DNA of 64,000 bases, from NCBI RefSeq assembly GCF_009857835.1, contig NZ_WWCL01000003.1:372001-436000 (forward strand), given 5' to 3'. Source of the DNA: Duganella fentianensis (lineage in GTDB: Bacteria > Pseudomonadota > Gammaproteobacteria > Burkholderiales > Burkholderiaceae_D). The notes beneath the pieces are model-generated. The model saw only the letters and a program-made list of their open reading frames with translations. It ran no database searches and was not told the origin of the DNA. Below, in pieces: positions 23,715 through 34,360 of the stretch (within the stretch, counting starts at the first letter, position 1; the number at the start of each line of letters is the position of its first letter). Both the position numbers and the translations under genes were made by a program.

Positions 23715-26099
23715 TCAGGCCGGCGCCAGCTCGGCGCGCAGCTGGCGTGCCGCCGCCACCATATTGCGCAGTGCGCTTTCCGTCTCGGTCCAGCCGCGGG
23801 TTTTCAGGCCGCAATCGGGATTCACCCATAGGTTGGCCGGTGGCACCACGCTGGCCGCCCGCTGCAGCAGGCTCACCATTTCCGCCTGCGCCGGCACGCG
23901 CGGGCTGTGAATGTCGTACACCCCGGGGCCGATCTGGTTAGGGTAGGGGAAGCGGCGCAGCGCCTGTAGCAATTCTGCATCGGAACGGCTGGTTTCGATG
24001 GTGATCACATCGGCATCCATGGCAGCGATCTGGGGCAGGATTTCATTGAACTCCGCATAGCAGATATGGGTGTGGATCTGGGTCGCATCGGCCGCGGCGC
24101 TGGCGGCAATGCGGAAGGCGCGGGTGGCCCAGTCCAGATAGGCGTCCCAGCGGCTGCGCCGCAGCGGCAAGCCTTCGCGCACGGCCGGCTCGTCGATCTG
24201 GATGATGGCGATGCCGGCCTGCTGCAGGTCGGCCACTTCGTCGCGGATGGCCAGTGCCAGCTGCAGCGCGGTATCGCGGCGCGGCTGGTCCTCGCGCACG
24301 AACGACCATTGCAGGATGGTGACGGGGCCCGTCAGCATGCCTTTCACGGGCTTGTCGGTGAGGCTCTGGGTGTACACCGTCCAGTCCACCGTCATGGCTT
24401 GCGGGCGGCGCACATCGCCGAACAGAATGGGCGGTTTGACGCAGCGCGAACCGTAGGATTGCACCCAGCCATGGCTGCTGAACAGGAAGCCTTCCAGCTG
24501 TTCGCCGAAATATTCCACCATATCGTTGCGTTCCGCTTCGCCGTGCACCAGCACGTCCAGCCCCAGCGCTTCCTGCCGCTGCACGGCGTCGGCGATTTCG
24601 GCGCGCATGCGTTGCGCATAGGTTGCGCTGTCGAGTTCGCCGCGCTTGTAGGCAGCGCGGGCGGCGCGGATGGCCGGCGTTTGCGGGAAGGAGCCTATGG
24701 TGGTGGTGGGGAAGGCGGGCAGCTGCAGTCTGGCCTGCTGCTGCGGCTGGCGCAGGGCAAACGGCGACGGACGCTGGTCGGCGTCGGCCGGCAGGGCGGC
24801 CAGACGGGCGCGCAAGGCAGGCTGCTGCAGGCGCAGGCTGTGGGCGCGGCTGGCCAGTGCAGTGCGCGATGCTGCCAGCGCGGCCGGATCGGCCGCGCCT
24901 TGCAGAGCTTGCTTGAGCACGGCCAGTTCCGCCAGTTTTTCATGCGCAAAGGCCAGCCATGGCCGTACTTCCGGGTCCAGTTGCGGTTCGGCGGCCAGCG
25001 TGTAGGGCACGTGCAGCAGCGAGCAGGAGGTCGACAGCCACAGCTTGCCCTGGCGTTTGGCCAGCAGCGGCTGCAGCATGGCCAGCGCTGCATCGAGGTC
25101 GCAGCGCCAGATGTTGCGGCCATCGACAATGCCGACCGACAGCACTTTATGCACGGGCAGCCAGTCGGCTATGCTGGTCAGTTCGTGGGCCGCGCGCACG
25201 CCGTCCACATGCAGGCCGGCCACGGGCAGGCGGCAGGCCAGACTGAGGTTTTCTTCCAGCGGCGAGAAATAGGTGGCCAGCAGCAGCTGGGCGCCAGCCT
25301 GATTGAGCTGCCAGTAGGCTGTTTCGAAGGCGCTGCGCCAGGCCGGCGGCAGGTCCAGACCGAGGATGGGTTCGTCGATCTGCACCCAGCTCACGCCCTG
25401 CTGCTTGAGGCGGCTGAGCAGGGCGCCGTACACGGGCAGCAGGCGCTCCAGCAGTTCCAGCCGCTCGAATGGCTGGGTGCCACGGACTTTGCCCAGCCAC
25501 AGGAAGCTGAGCGGCCCCAGCAGCACAGCCTTGACGGGATGGCCCAGTGCCTGCGCTTCTTCCACTTCCTCGAACAGGCGCCGGCTGGCCAGCGCAAAGC
25601 TGGTCTCGGCGCTGAATTCGGGCAGCAGATAGTGGTAGTTGGTGTCGAACCATTTGCTCATTTCCAGTGCCGCATCGGCAGCGGGGGCACCGTCCTGCGC
25701 TTCATGCTGGCACTGGCTGTGGCCACAGCCGCTGCTGTGGCCTGGCGCCGGAGCCGTGGCGGCGCCGCGCGCCATGCGGAAATAGCGGCTCAGTTCGGAC
25801 TGCTGGGGGCTGAAGCCGTAGCGCGCCGGTTCGCAGCCGAGCAGCTGGATGTGGTTGGCCACCTGATCGTAGTAGGCGAAATCGCCCACGCTGACGAAAT
25901 CGAGCCCGGCCAGACGCTGTTCTTCCCAGTGGCGCGCGCGCAGCTGGCGGCCCACGGCCTGCAGGGCCGCTTCGTCGATCTCGCCGCGCCAGTGGCGCTC
26001 GAGGGCAAATTTGAGTTCGCGTGCGGCGCCCATGCGCGGATAGCCGGGTACGTGGCTGAGGATGGTAGTGGTGGCAGTAGGATTGAAAGTAGTTTGCAT
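23715..26099 (-). CDS. metE: cobalamin-independent methionine synthase MetE
   Basis: This 794-residue zinc enzyme transfers the methyl group of 5-methyl-tetrahydrofolate-triglutamate to homocysteine. Zinc ligands are visible in HTHICYAEF (His and Cys) and NPDCGLKTRGW (Cys). FPTTTIGSFPQT, VHGEAERNDMVEYFGEQL and GPVTILQWSFVR are standard. The family is about 755 aa; the surplus is partly an insert near residues 114-143 rich in Cys and His (H121, C125, H127, C130, H132) just before the conserved MSKWFDTNYHY. It is divergent from metR, its expected activator. Confidence 0.95.
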   Translation of the reverse strand: MQTTFNPTATTTILSHVPGYPRMGAARELKFALERHWRGEIDEAALQAVGRQLRARHWEEQRLAGLDFVSVGDFAYYDQVANHIQLLGCEPARYGFSPQQSELSRYFRMARGAATAPAPGHSSGCGHSQCQHEAQDGAPAADAALEMSKWFDTNYHYLLPEFSAETSFALASRRLFEEVEEAQALGHPVKAVLLGPLSFLWLGKVRGTQPFERLELLERLLPVYGALLSRLKQQGVSWVQIDEPILGLDLPPAWRSAFETAYWQLNQAGAQLLLATYFSPLEENLSLACRLPVAGLHVDGVRAAHELTSIADWLPVHKVLSVGIVDGRNIWRCDLDAALAMLQPLLAKRQGKLWLSTSCSLLHVPYTLAAEPQLDPEVRPWLAFAHEKLAELAVLKQALQGAADPAALAASRTALASRAHSLRLQQPALRARLAALPADADQRPSPFALRQPQQQARLQLPAFPTTTIGSFPQTPAIRAARAAYKRGELDSATYAQRMRAEIADAVQRQEALGLDVLVHGEAERNDMVEYFGEQLEGFLFSSHGWVQSYGSRCVKPPILFGDVRRPQAMTVDWTVYTQSLTDKPVKGMLTGPVTILQWSFVREDQPRRDTALQLALAIRDEVADLQQAGIAIIQIDEPAVREGLPLRRSRWDAYLDWATRAFRIAASAAADATQIHTHICYAEFNEILPQIAAMDADVITIETSRSDAELLQALRRFPYPNQIGPGVYDIHSPRVPAQAEMVSLLQRAASVVPPANLWVNPDCGLKTRGWTETESALRNMVAAARQLRAELAPA

Positions 26100-26205
26100 A
26101 ATGTTGTCATAAGCATTTCATATTGGTGCGCTAAAGTGTGCGGCATTCCGGTCTATAATAAAAACGAAAGATTTTGCGGCTTAACATGAATATTTCTAAT
26201 AGACC

Positions 26206-27114
26206 ATGCTAGAACTTCGACACTTACGCACCCTGAGTGCCCTGCGTTCGGCTGGCAGCCTGGTCCGTGCAGCACAGCTGCTCAACCTGACCCAGTCTGC
26301 TTTGTCACATCAGATCAAGTTGCTGGAAGATCGCTACGAGGGACCGTTGTTTGAGCGCAAATCGGTACCGATCAGCTTCACGGCCACGGGCGCCCGGCTG
26401 TTACAGCTGGCCGATCTGCTGCTGCCGGAAATCGAACTGGCCGAGCGCGATGTGGCCCGCCTGACCCAGGGCGATACGGGCCAGCTGCGCGTGGTACTGG
26501 AATGCCATACCTGTTTCGACTGGCTGATGCCGGTGATGGATGAATTCCGCCGCCGCTGGCCCGATGTGGAAATCGATCTGGTGTCGGGCTTCCACAGCGA
26601 ACCGGCCGACCTGCTGCGCACGGGCGCGGCCGATCTGGTGATAGGCTCCAACTACGGCGCCGAATTTGCCACCTTCCCCCTGTTCCGCTTCGAAATTCTG
26701 GTGGTGATGGCGCAGAAGCACCGGCTGGCTGCCCAGCGCCGCCTGCAGGCGGCTGATTTCAAAGGCGAAACCCTGATCACCTATCCCGTGCCCGAACAGC
26801 GCATAGACCTGATCCGCGAAGTGCTGAAACCGGCCGGCATACAGGTGGAACGCCGCACGGCCGAACTGACGGTGGCCGTGCTGCAGCTGGTGGCCAGCCG
26901 GCGCGGCATCGCGGCGCTGCCTAACTGGGCCATCAAGAATTACGTCGATTACGACTACGTGATCGCCCGCCCCATCGGCGAAGCCGGCCTGTGGAGCGAC
27001 CTGTTCGTGTCGGTTCCCCCCGCCCAGCAGCACAAGGCCTATGTGCGCGATTTCGTCCATGTGATACGCGAACAGTGCGCCAGCTCGCTGGACGGTATCA
27101 AATTATTATCGTGA
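26206..27114 (+). CDS. metR: LysR-type activator MetR
   Basis: This 302-residue LysR-family regulator has an N-terminal helix-turn-helix (MLELRHLRTLSALR, LVRAAQLLNLTQSALSHQI) and the MetR-typical effector domain (LECHTCFDWLMPVMDEFR). In other proteobacteria MetR with homocysteine activates metE and related genes. The divergent position to metE supports the name. I did not find a perfect TGAA-N5-TTCA site in the 106-base gap. Confidence 0.92.
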   Translation: MLELRHLRTLSALRSAGSLVRAAQLLNLTQSALSHQIKLLEDRYEGPLFERKSVPISFTATGARLLQLADLLLPEIELAERDVARLTQGDTGQLRVVLECHTCFDWLMPVMDEFRRRWPDVEIDLVSGFHSEPADLLRTGAADLVIGSNYGAEFATFPLFRFEILVVMAQKHRLAAQRRLQAADFKGETLITYPVPEQRIDLIREVLKPAGIQVERRTAELTVAVLQLVASRRGIAALPNWAIKNYVDYDYVIARPIGEAGLWSDLFVSVPPAQQHKAYVRDFVHVIREQCASSLDGIKLLS

Positions 27115-27394
27115 CAAAAAGTTAGCGATTATTCAAAATATTTCAGGAATGCTTGATGCGTCTCAAGGAATGCGTGTAATCCCGCGCTTACGATGAACGA
27201 CGTGCTTATCTTGGCATGCTTGCTGCTAGAGAAGAGCTAGACAGATTCCGGTATTTCTCGCGGCGCCGCAGCATCGAAACCCTGCACGATGGTGACGCCG
27301 GGGCGTATGATAAAAGTTCATGTTTTTGGCTCTTGTTGTTTGCTCATGATGTTGCTCAACCTCGCTGGCTGCTGCCGGCACATTGGAGAATCAA
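27115..27394. other. 280-base gap between metR and phaA
   Basis: No convincing gene is present. A 60-codon open frame at 27216-27398 overlaps the start of phaA and lacks a ribosome-binding site. The phaA promoter must be here. A loose -24/-12-like sequence (TGGCAT-N5-CTGC, 27212-27226) is visible but departs from the sigma-54 consensus in the -12 element. Confidence 0.4.
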
Positions 27395-28573
27395 ATGAAT
27401 GATGTAGTTATCGTGGCCGCTGGCCGTACTGGCGTAGGTAAATTCGGTGGCTCGCTGGCCAAGACTCCGGCTGCCGAACTCGGCGCACACGTCATCAAGG
27501 GCCTGCTGGCCAAAACCGGTCTGGACGGCAATCTGGTGAGCGAAGCCATACTGGGCCAGGTGCTGACGGCCGGCGTGGGCCAGAATCCGGCCCGTCAGGC
27601 CGTGATCAAGGCTGGCCTGCCGAACACGGTGCCGGCTTTCACCATCAACCATGTGTGCGGTAGCGGCCTGAAGGCCACCCATCTGGCTGCGCAGGCCATC
27701 AAGGCTGGTGATGCCGAGATCGTCATCGCCGGTGGTCAGGAAAACATGAGTGCTTCGCCGCACATCATGAACGGTTCGCGCGACGGCTTCCGCATGGGCG
27801 ACTTCAAGATGACCGACAGCATGATTGTCGATGGTCTGTGGGACGTGTACAACCAGTACCACATGGGCACCACGGCCGAAAATGTGGCCAAGAAATACGA
27901 TATTTCGCGCGCCGAGCAGGATGAATTCGCCCTGCAGTCGCAGCTGAAAGCGGAAGCCGCGCAGAAAGCCGGCAAATTCAAGGATGAAATCCTGCCGCTG
28001 GAAATCGTCCAGAAGAAGGGCAGCATCGTGTTCGATAGCGATGAATACATCAAACCGGGCTCCACCATCGAAGCCCTGTCCGGCCTGCGTCCGGCCTTCG
28101 CCAAGGATGGCAGCGTTACGGCTGGTAATGCGTCCGGCCTCAACGATGGCGCGGCCGCCGTGATCATGATGTCCGAAAGCAAAGCCAAAGAACTGGGCCT
28201 GCCGATCCTGGCCAAGGTCAAAGCCTATGCTTCGTCCGGTATCGACCCCGCCATCATGGGCATGGGCCCTGTCACGGCTGCCAAGCTGTGCCTGAAAAAA
28301 GCCGGCTGGACGCCGGACGATCTGGATCTGATGGAAATTAACGAAGCCTTCGCTGCCCAGGCTGTGGCCGTGAACAAGGAAATGGGCTGGGATACCAGCA
28401 AGATCAACGTGAACGGCGGCGCCATCGCCATCGGTCACCCGATTGGTGCGTCGGGCGCCCGTATTCTGGTCACGTTGATCCACGAAATGGTGCGTCGTGA
28501 CGCCAAAAAAGGTCTGGCCTCGCTGTGCATAGGCGGCGGCATGGGCGTGGCGCTGGCGATCGAACGCGCGTAA
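27395..28573 (+). CDS. phaA: acetyl-CoA C-acetyltransferase (beta-ketothiolase) PhaA
   Basis: This 392-residue thiolase condenses two acetyl-CoA to acetoacetyl-CoA. The acyl-acceptor Cys is in [11 protein letters not shown] (about Cys 89). The active-site His is in [16 protein letters not shown], and the second Cys in [17 protein letters not shown] is also standard. ATG 27395 has GGAG 6 bases upstream. With phaB next it provides 3-hydroxybutyryl-CoA for polyhydroxybutyrate synthesis; a polymerase (phaC) is not in the window. An internal hairpin terminator separates the two genes. Confidence 0.92.
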   Translation: MNDVVIVAAGRTGVGKFGGSLAKTPAAELGAHVIKGLLAKTGLDGNLVSEAILGQVLTAGVGQNPARQAVIKAGLPNTVPAFTINHVCGSGLKATHLAAQAIKAGDAEIVIAGGQENMSASPHIMNGSRDGFRMGDFKMTDSMIVDGLWDVYNQYHMGTTAENVAKKYDISRAEQDEFALQSQLKAEAAQKAGKFKDEILPLEIVQKKGSIVFDSDEYIKPGSTIEALSGLRPAFAKDGSVTAGNASGLNDGAAAVIMMSESKAKELGLPILAKVKAYASSGIDPAIMGMGPVTAAKLCLKKAGWTPDDLDLMEINEAFAAQAVAVNKEMGWDTSKINVNGGAIAIGHPIGASGARILVTLIHEMVRRDAKKGLASLCIGGGMGVALAIERA

Positions 28574-28589
28574 GCCAGGGACGGTATCA

Positions 28590-28624
28590 CCGGGTTGCGG
28601 CCCCTACGCCGCAGCCCGGATTTT
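28590..28624 (+). terminator. terminator-like hairpin between phaA and phaB
   Basis: A 12-bp stem with one G-T pair (28590-28601 and 28608-28619) and a 6-base loop is followed by ATTTTC. A further T-rich stretch lies at 28632-28640. Some read-through into phaB is expected. Confidence 0.75.
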
Positions 28625-28664
28625 CTGTGTTGATTTTTTGTGTCAATTTAAGAGGGGACGAGAA

Positions 28665-29405
28665 ATGGCAAGAGTTGCATTAGTAACCGGTGGCATGGGT
28701 GGTCTGGGTGAAGCCGTATGTTTCAAACTGTCGGCACTAGGCTATACCGTCGTCACGACGTATTCCCCCGGCAATACCAAGGCAGAACAATGGCTGGCCA
28801 CTACCCGTGACCAGGGCTACAACTTCCGCGCCTACCCGTGCGACGTGGCGGATTATGATTCCGCCCAGACCTGCATAGCCGCCATCGAGAAAGACATCGG
28901 CCCGATCGATGTACTGGTGAACAACGCCGGTATCACGCGCGACATGACTTTCAAGAAAATGGATAAACCGAACTGGGACGCCGTCATGGCCACCAATCTG
29001 GATTCCGTCTTCAACATGACCAAGCCCGTCTGCGACGGCATGGTCGAGCGTGGCTGGGGCCGCATCATCAACATCTCTTCCGTGAACGGCCAGAAAGGTG
29101 CTTTCGGCCAGACCAACTACTCGGCGGCCAAGGCCGGTATGCACGGTTTCACCAAGGCGCTGGCGCTGGAAGTGGCGCGCAAAGGCGTGACCGTCAACAC
29201 CATTTCGCCGGGCTACATCGGCACCAAGATGGTGATGGAGATCCCGCAGGAAGTGCTCGACTCCAAGATCATTCCGCAAATTCCTATGGCCCGTCTGGGC
29301 AAGCCGGAAGAAGTGGCCGGTCTGGTGGCTTACCTGTCGTCGGATGAAGCGGCGTTCGTAACCGGCGCCAACATCGCCATCAACGGCGGCCAGCACATGT
29401 CCTAA
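28665..29405 (+). CDS. phaB: acetoacetyl-CoA reductase PhaB
   Basis: This 246-residue short-chain dehydrogenase reduces acetoacetyl-CoA to (R)-3-hydroxybutyryl-CoA with NADPH. The cofactor motif TGGMGGLG (residues 8-15), NNAGITRD, the catalytic Ser in INISSVNGQKG and the NYSAAKAG Tyr-Lys motif are present. The C-terminus NGGQHMS is characteristic of PhaB. A strong AGAGGGG ribosome-binding site is present. It follows phaA by 91 bp. Confidence 0.94.
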   Translation: MARVALVTGGMGGLGEAVCFKLSALGYTVVTTYSPGNTKAEQWLATTRDQGYNFRAYPCDVADYDSAQTCIAAIEKDIGPIDVLVNNAGITRDMTFKKMDKPNWDAVMATNLDSVFNMTKPVCDGMVERGWGRIINISSVNGQKGAFGQTNYSAAKAGMHGFTKALALEVARKGVTVNTISPGYIGTKMVMEIPQEVLDSKIIPQIPMARLGKPEEVAGLVAYLSSDEAAFVTGANIAINGGQHMS

Positions 29406-29441
29406 GACGGACAGGCCGGGGGCGCAAGCCTCCTGCACAGC

Positions 29442-29486
29442 GGGCGCGAGGCGGCTTTTACGGCGGCATCGCGCCCGTAGTTTTTT
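29442..29486 (+). terminator. intrinsic terminator after phaB
   Basis: CGGGCGCGA (29442-29450) pairs with TCGCGCCCG (29470-29478) around a 19-base loop and is followed by TAG and six Ts. Confidence 0.75.
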
Positions 29487-29535
29487 CCGGCCGGTTTTTT
29501 TCGTACAATCTGCTATCGCCGCCATGAGGATAGCC

Positions 29536-30492
29536 ATGTCTGAATTGAACTCGCCGCTGTTTCCACCTATCACGCCTAGCCGCCACGGCATGCTGGCGGT
29601 GGATGAACTGCACACGATTTACTGGGAAGAAGTGGGGAATCCTGCCGGCATACCCGTGATTTTCCTGCACGGCGGCCCCGGTGCCGGCCTGTCGCCCCAG
29701 CACCGGCGCTTTTTCGATCCGCAACAGTACCGCGTGATCCTGTTCGACCAGCGCGGCGCGGGCAAATCGCTGCCGCTGGGCGAATGCCGCCGCAACACCA
29801 CCCAGTTGCTGATCGAAGATATCGAACGCCTGCGCGTGCAGGCCGGCATTGATCAGTGGCTGGTGTTCGGCGGCTCCTGGGGGTCGACGCTGGCGCTGGC
29901 CTACGGCGAAGCGCATCCGCAACGCTGCCTCGGCTTCGTGCTGCGCGGGATTTTCCTCTGCACCCAGCGCGAAGTGGACTGGTTCCTGCATGGCGCGCGC
30001 TGGTTCCATCCTGAAATCCATGAGGAATTCATTGCCCACATACCCGAAGCCGAGCGCGGCGATCTGCTGCAAGCCTATCTGGCCCGCATCATGGACCCCG
30101 ATCCGGACGTGCACCTGCCTGCCGTACGGGCCTGGAGCCGCTTCGAAGGGCGCCGCGTGTTCCTGCTGCCGCAGCCGGACGAAGCGTCATCCGATGCGCT
30201 CGATCTGGGCGTGGGCCGGCTGGAAGCCCATTACATGGCCAATCTGGGCTTCTTCACGGAGGAACAGCTGCTGCGCCAGATCGACCGTATTGCCCATCTG
30301 CCGGCAGTGATCGTGCAGGGCCGCTACGATGTGATCTGCCCGCCCGTGACGGCATGGCAGCTGCATCAGGCCTGGCCCGGTTCGGTGCTGAAAATGGTGG
30401 CCGATGCCGGCCATGGCGCCATGGAGTACGGCATTTCGCAGGCGCTGGTGCAGGCAACCGAGCAGTTCAAACGGCAGCGCCGCTTCGACTGA
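29536..30492 (+). CDS. pip: prolyl aminopeptidase (alpha/beta hydrolase)
   Basis: This 318-residue cytoplasmic serine peptidase removes N-terminal proline. The oxyanion motif HGGPGAGLSP, FDQRGAGKS, the nucleophile in VFGGSWGSTLAL, the Asp in RYDVICP and the His in DAGHGAMEY are all present and in order. TTQLLIEDIERLR is typical of Pip. ATG 29536 is chosen because GAGGA lies 5-9 bases upstream; an ATG at 29524 is also in frame. Confidence 0.92.
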   Translation: MSELNSPLFPPITPSRHGMLAVDELHTIYWEEVGNPAGIPVIFLHGGPGAGLSPQHRRFFDPQQYRVILFDQRGAGKSLPLGECRRNTTQLLIEDIERLRVQAGIDQWLVFGGSWGSTLALAYGEAHPQRCLGFVLRGIFLCTQREVDWFLHGARWFHPEIHEEFIAHIPEAERGDLLQAYLARIMDPDPDVHLPAVRAWSRFEGRRVFLLPQPDEASSDALDLGVGRLEAHYMANLGFFTEEQLLRQIDRIAHLPAVIVQGRYDVICPPVTAWQLHQAWPGSVLKMVADAGHGAMEYGISQALVQATEQFKRQRRFD

Positions 30493-30553
30493 AGCCCCGC
30501 CCGCCGTGCTGGCGGGCTGTTACACTAGCGTTACCTCACTACTCATTGTTTCC

Positions 30554-30997
30554 ATGAATATACAAGTTGGCGACGTAGGCCATATCATCCAGCTAGCGAT
30601 TGCGCCGGTTTTCCTGCTGACGGGGGTATGTACCAATCTGATGGTACTGACCAACCGGCTGGCGCGCATTATCGACCGCTCGCGTGTGCTGGAAGACCGC
30701 CTCGATGTGGGCTATAGCGACGTCTACCTGAACGAACTGGACGTGCTCTACCAGCGTTCGCACCTGATCAATTCTTCGATCACCCTGTCGACTGCCTGCG
30801 GGCTGCTGATCTGTCTGGTGATTGCCATGCTATTCCTGGGCGATATCACCAATATCGCACTCGACAAATATATTGCGGGCATGTTCGTGGTGGCCATGCT
30901 GGCGCTGATCGGTAGCTTCTGCTATCTGCTGCGCGAGATTTTCATCGCCTCGGCTTCCATGCGGTCGCACCGCCACGTGCGCCGCCCGCTCAAATAA
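30554..30997 (+). CDS. DUF2721-family membrane protein
   Basis: This 147-residue protein has three hydrophobic helices (about residues 13-35, 75-100 and 105-130). The first helix leads into LMVLTNRLARIIDRSRVLEDR, the pattern of DUF2721 proteins. The function is unknown. An in-frame extension back to 30404 overlaps pip and is not family-like. It is followed 20 bp later by another unknown gene on the same strand, so they may be co-transcribed. Confidence 0.8.
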   Translation: MNIQVGDVGHIIQLAIAPVFLLTGVCTNLMVLTNRLARIIDRSRVLEDRLDVGYSDVYLNELDVLYQRSHLINSSITLSTACGLLICLVIAMLFLGDITNIALDKYIAGMFVVAMLALIGSFCYLLREIFIASASMRSHRHVRRPLK

Positions 30998-31017
30998 CCT
31001 CACCAGTAAGAGTTTTT

Positions 31018-31470
31018 ATGCACGACTACCAACGTCCCCCCACCCTGTACCGCTACGGCATCCACGAAGATCTGGAGCTGGCGCTGACGCAGGGCCAGTT
31101 CATCCTTACACCGGCGGCCAGCTGCCTGACGCTGAGCTTCTCGCAAGTGTGGGAGCCCAGGCTGTTTGAACTGTTTGCTGCCGACAGCTGCCTGATCATC
31201 CATAACACGGAAGAATTCGGCGAGCGTGTACACCGCGCCGTGCAGCGCGCCCTGCCCAGCTGGGCGGGTATCGATGGTGCGGTGGAATATGGTGTGCGCG
31301 CGGCGCTGGGCGCAGCCTTCAGCAAGACGGCGGCCGAAGCGCCGGAGCAGGAATGGCAGTTTGCATGGCGCGCCATGCAGGCCAATCTGAGCCTCAATCC
31401 GGTGCTGATCAAGGTTGGCAGTCTGGAAAACTTCGCCGAGCTGCGCAAGCGCGATACCTATCTGGCCTGA
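31018..31470 (+). CDS. soluble protein of unknown function
   Basis: This 150-residue protein without signal peptide or membrane segments is not recognised. It has an N-terminal PPTLYRYGIHEDLELALTQG stretch, a mid-region FAADSCLIIHNTEEFGERVH and a C-terminal NPVLIKVGSLENFAELRKR. Codon use and a nearby AGTAAGAG ribosome-binding region support a real gene. It is 20 bp downstream of the DUF2721 gene. Confidence 0.6.
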   Translation: MHDYQRPPTLYRYGIHEDLELALTQGQFILTPAASCLTLSFSQVWEPRLFELFAADSCLIIHNTEEFGERVHRAVQRALPSWAGIDGAVEYGVRAALGAAFSKTAAEAPEQEWQFAWRAMQANLSLNPVLIKVGSLENFAELRKRDTYLA

Positions 31471-31491
31471 TTTTCAGGCCTGGCCCGCATA

Positions 31492-32073
31492 TCAGCGGGC
31501 GTCGTCGCGCCGGTCCAGCCGGGCCAGCACGGCGCCCATCATGCGCTCGATATCGCCGCGTACCATCTTGGCCCCGAGGATGCCGGGCACATAGAAGTTC
31601 GGCATCAGGCGGCCGCTGTACACCACCTTGGTGCCGCCCGTTTCCGGCACGGGGATCAGCTCCCAGTGGGATTCGTAGTGCTTCATATCGCCCGAGACCA
31701 GCGCAATGTCGATAGACGACATGGGCTGTTCGGTGGCGCGCACGATCAGATGGATGGCCCGCGTCATGAACAGGAAGCGGGCCACGCCGAATTGTTCGAT
31801 CACCACTTCATTGCCATTGCGCGACAGGACTTTGCACGACTCCATATCCGGCACGAAGTCGGCCATGCGTTCATAGTTGGTCAGGGTTTTCCACACGCGC
31901 GGCAGCGGCGCCGAGACGGTGCCGGTGGCATCGACTTCATACATTTTCTGGCCGTCGATTTCGATGCGGTTGACCGAGACTTCCAGCTTGGGCAGTTCCG
32001 GGCGCGCCGTCTGCGCCTGCACCAGCGGGGCCCAGCTCACGGAAAACAACAGAAACAGAAAGAATCGCGTCAT
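31492..32073 (-). CDS. exported SRPBCC/START-like protein
   Basis: This 193-residue protein has a signal peptide (MTRFFLFLLFSVSWAPLVQA) and a START/polyketide-cyclase-like fold. Features are VDATGTVSAPLPRVWKTLTNYERMADFVPDM (strand and helix of the helix-grip fold), SCKVLSRNGNEVVIEQFG, and a C-terminal helix with VRGDIERMMGAVLARLD. Such proteins bind hydrophobic ligands; here it would be periplasmic. The ligand is unknown. It is divergent from fadH. Confidence 0.8.
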   Translation of the reverse strand: MTRFFLFLLFSVSWAPLVQAQTARPELPKLEVSVNRIEIDGQKMYEVDATGTVSAPLPRVWKTLTNYERMADFVPDMESCKVLSRNGNEVVIEQFGVARFLFMTRAIHLIVRATEQPMSSIDIALVSGDMKHYESHWELIPVPETGGTKVVYSGRLMPNFYVPGILGAKMVRGDIERMMGAVLARLDRRDDAR

Positions 32074-32159
32074 CGTGTCAGCGTAAGGGAAAGGGGTGCA
32101 GAATACAAGTGCGCGAGCACACGCTCACGGCTATTCCACCTCTTGCGGGGGGACTTTAG

Positions 32160-34262
<2,103 letters not shown>

Positions 34263-34319
34263 ATGTAGCCGCCCGCTAGCATTGCTGCTGCGGGCCGGCT
34301 ACTGGCTATCTGTCAGCGC

Positions 34320-34360
34320 AACGGCCGCAGCTGGTTCAGTGCGGCCGTTGCTGTTTCTGT
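34320..34360. terminator. probable terminator between convergent fadH and the antiporter gene
   Basis: A perfect 10-bp inverted repeat AACGGCCGCA/TGCGGCCGTT (34320-34329 and 34340-34349) overlaps the antiporter stop codon. On the plus strand it is followed by a modest T-rich stretch. Confidence 0.5.

Noticed and set aside
24066-26189. Very long open frame (707 codons) on the plus strand opposite metE
   Set aside because: It is antisense to a clearly identified metE with all catalytic motifs. Its translation is low-complexity Ala/Gly/Gln-rich, as expected from G+C-rich codon shadows.
26100-26205. MetR operator in the metE-metR gap
   Set aside because: Several TGAA- and TTCA-like pieces are present but none has the TGAA-N5-TTCA spacing. 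Regulation by MetR is inferred from gene order only.
27212-27226. Possible sigma-54 promoter before phaA (TGGCAT-N5-CTGC)
   Set aside because: The -12 element departs from TTGC, and it lies about 170 bases from the start codon. It is too weak to claim beside the two clear examples at the nucleoside locus.
27216-27398. 60-codon open frame before phaA
   Set aside because: It overlaps the phaA start and lacks a ribosome-binding site; its composition is Arg/Trp-rich and not protein-like.
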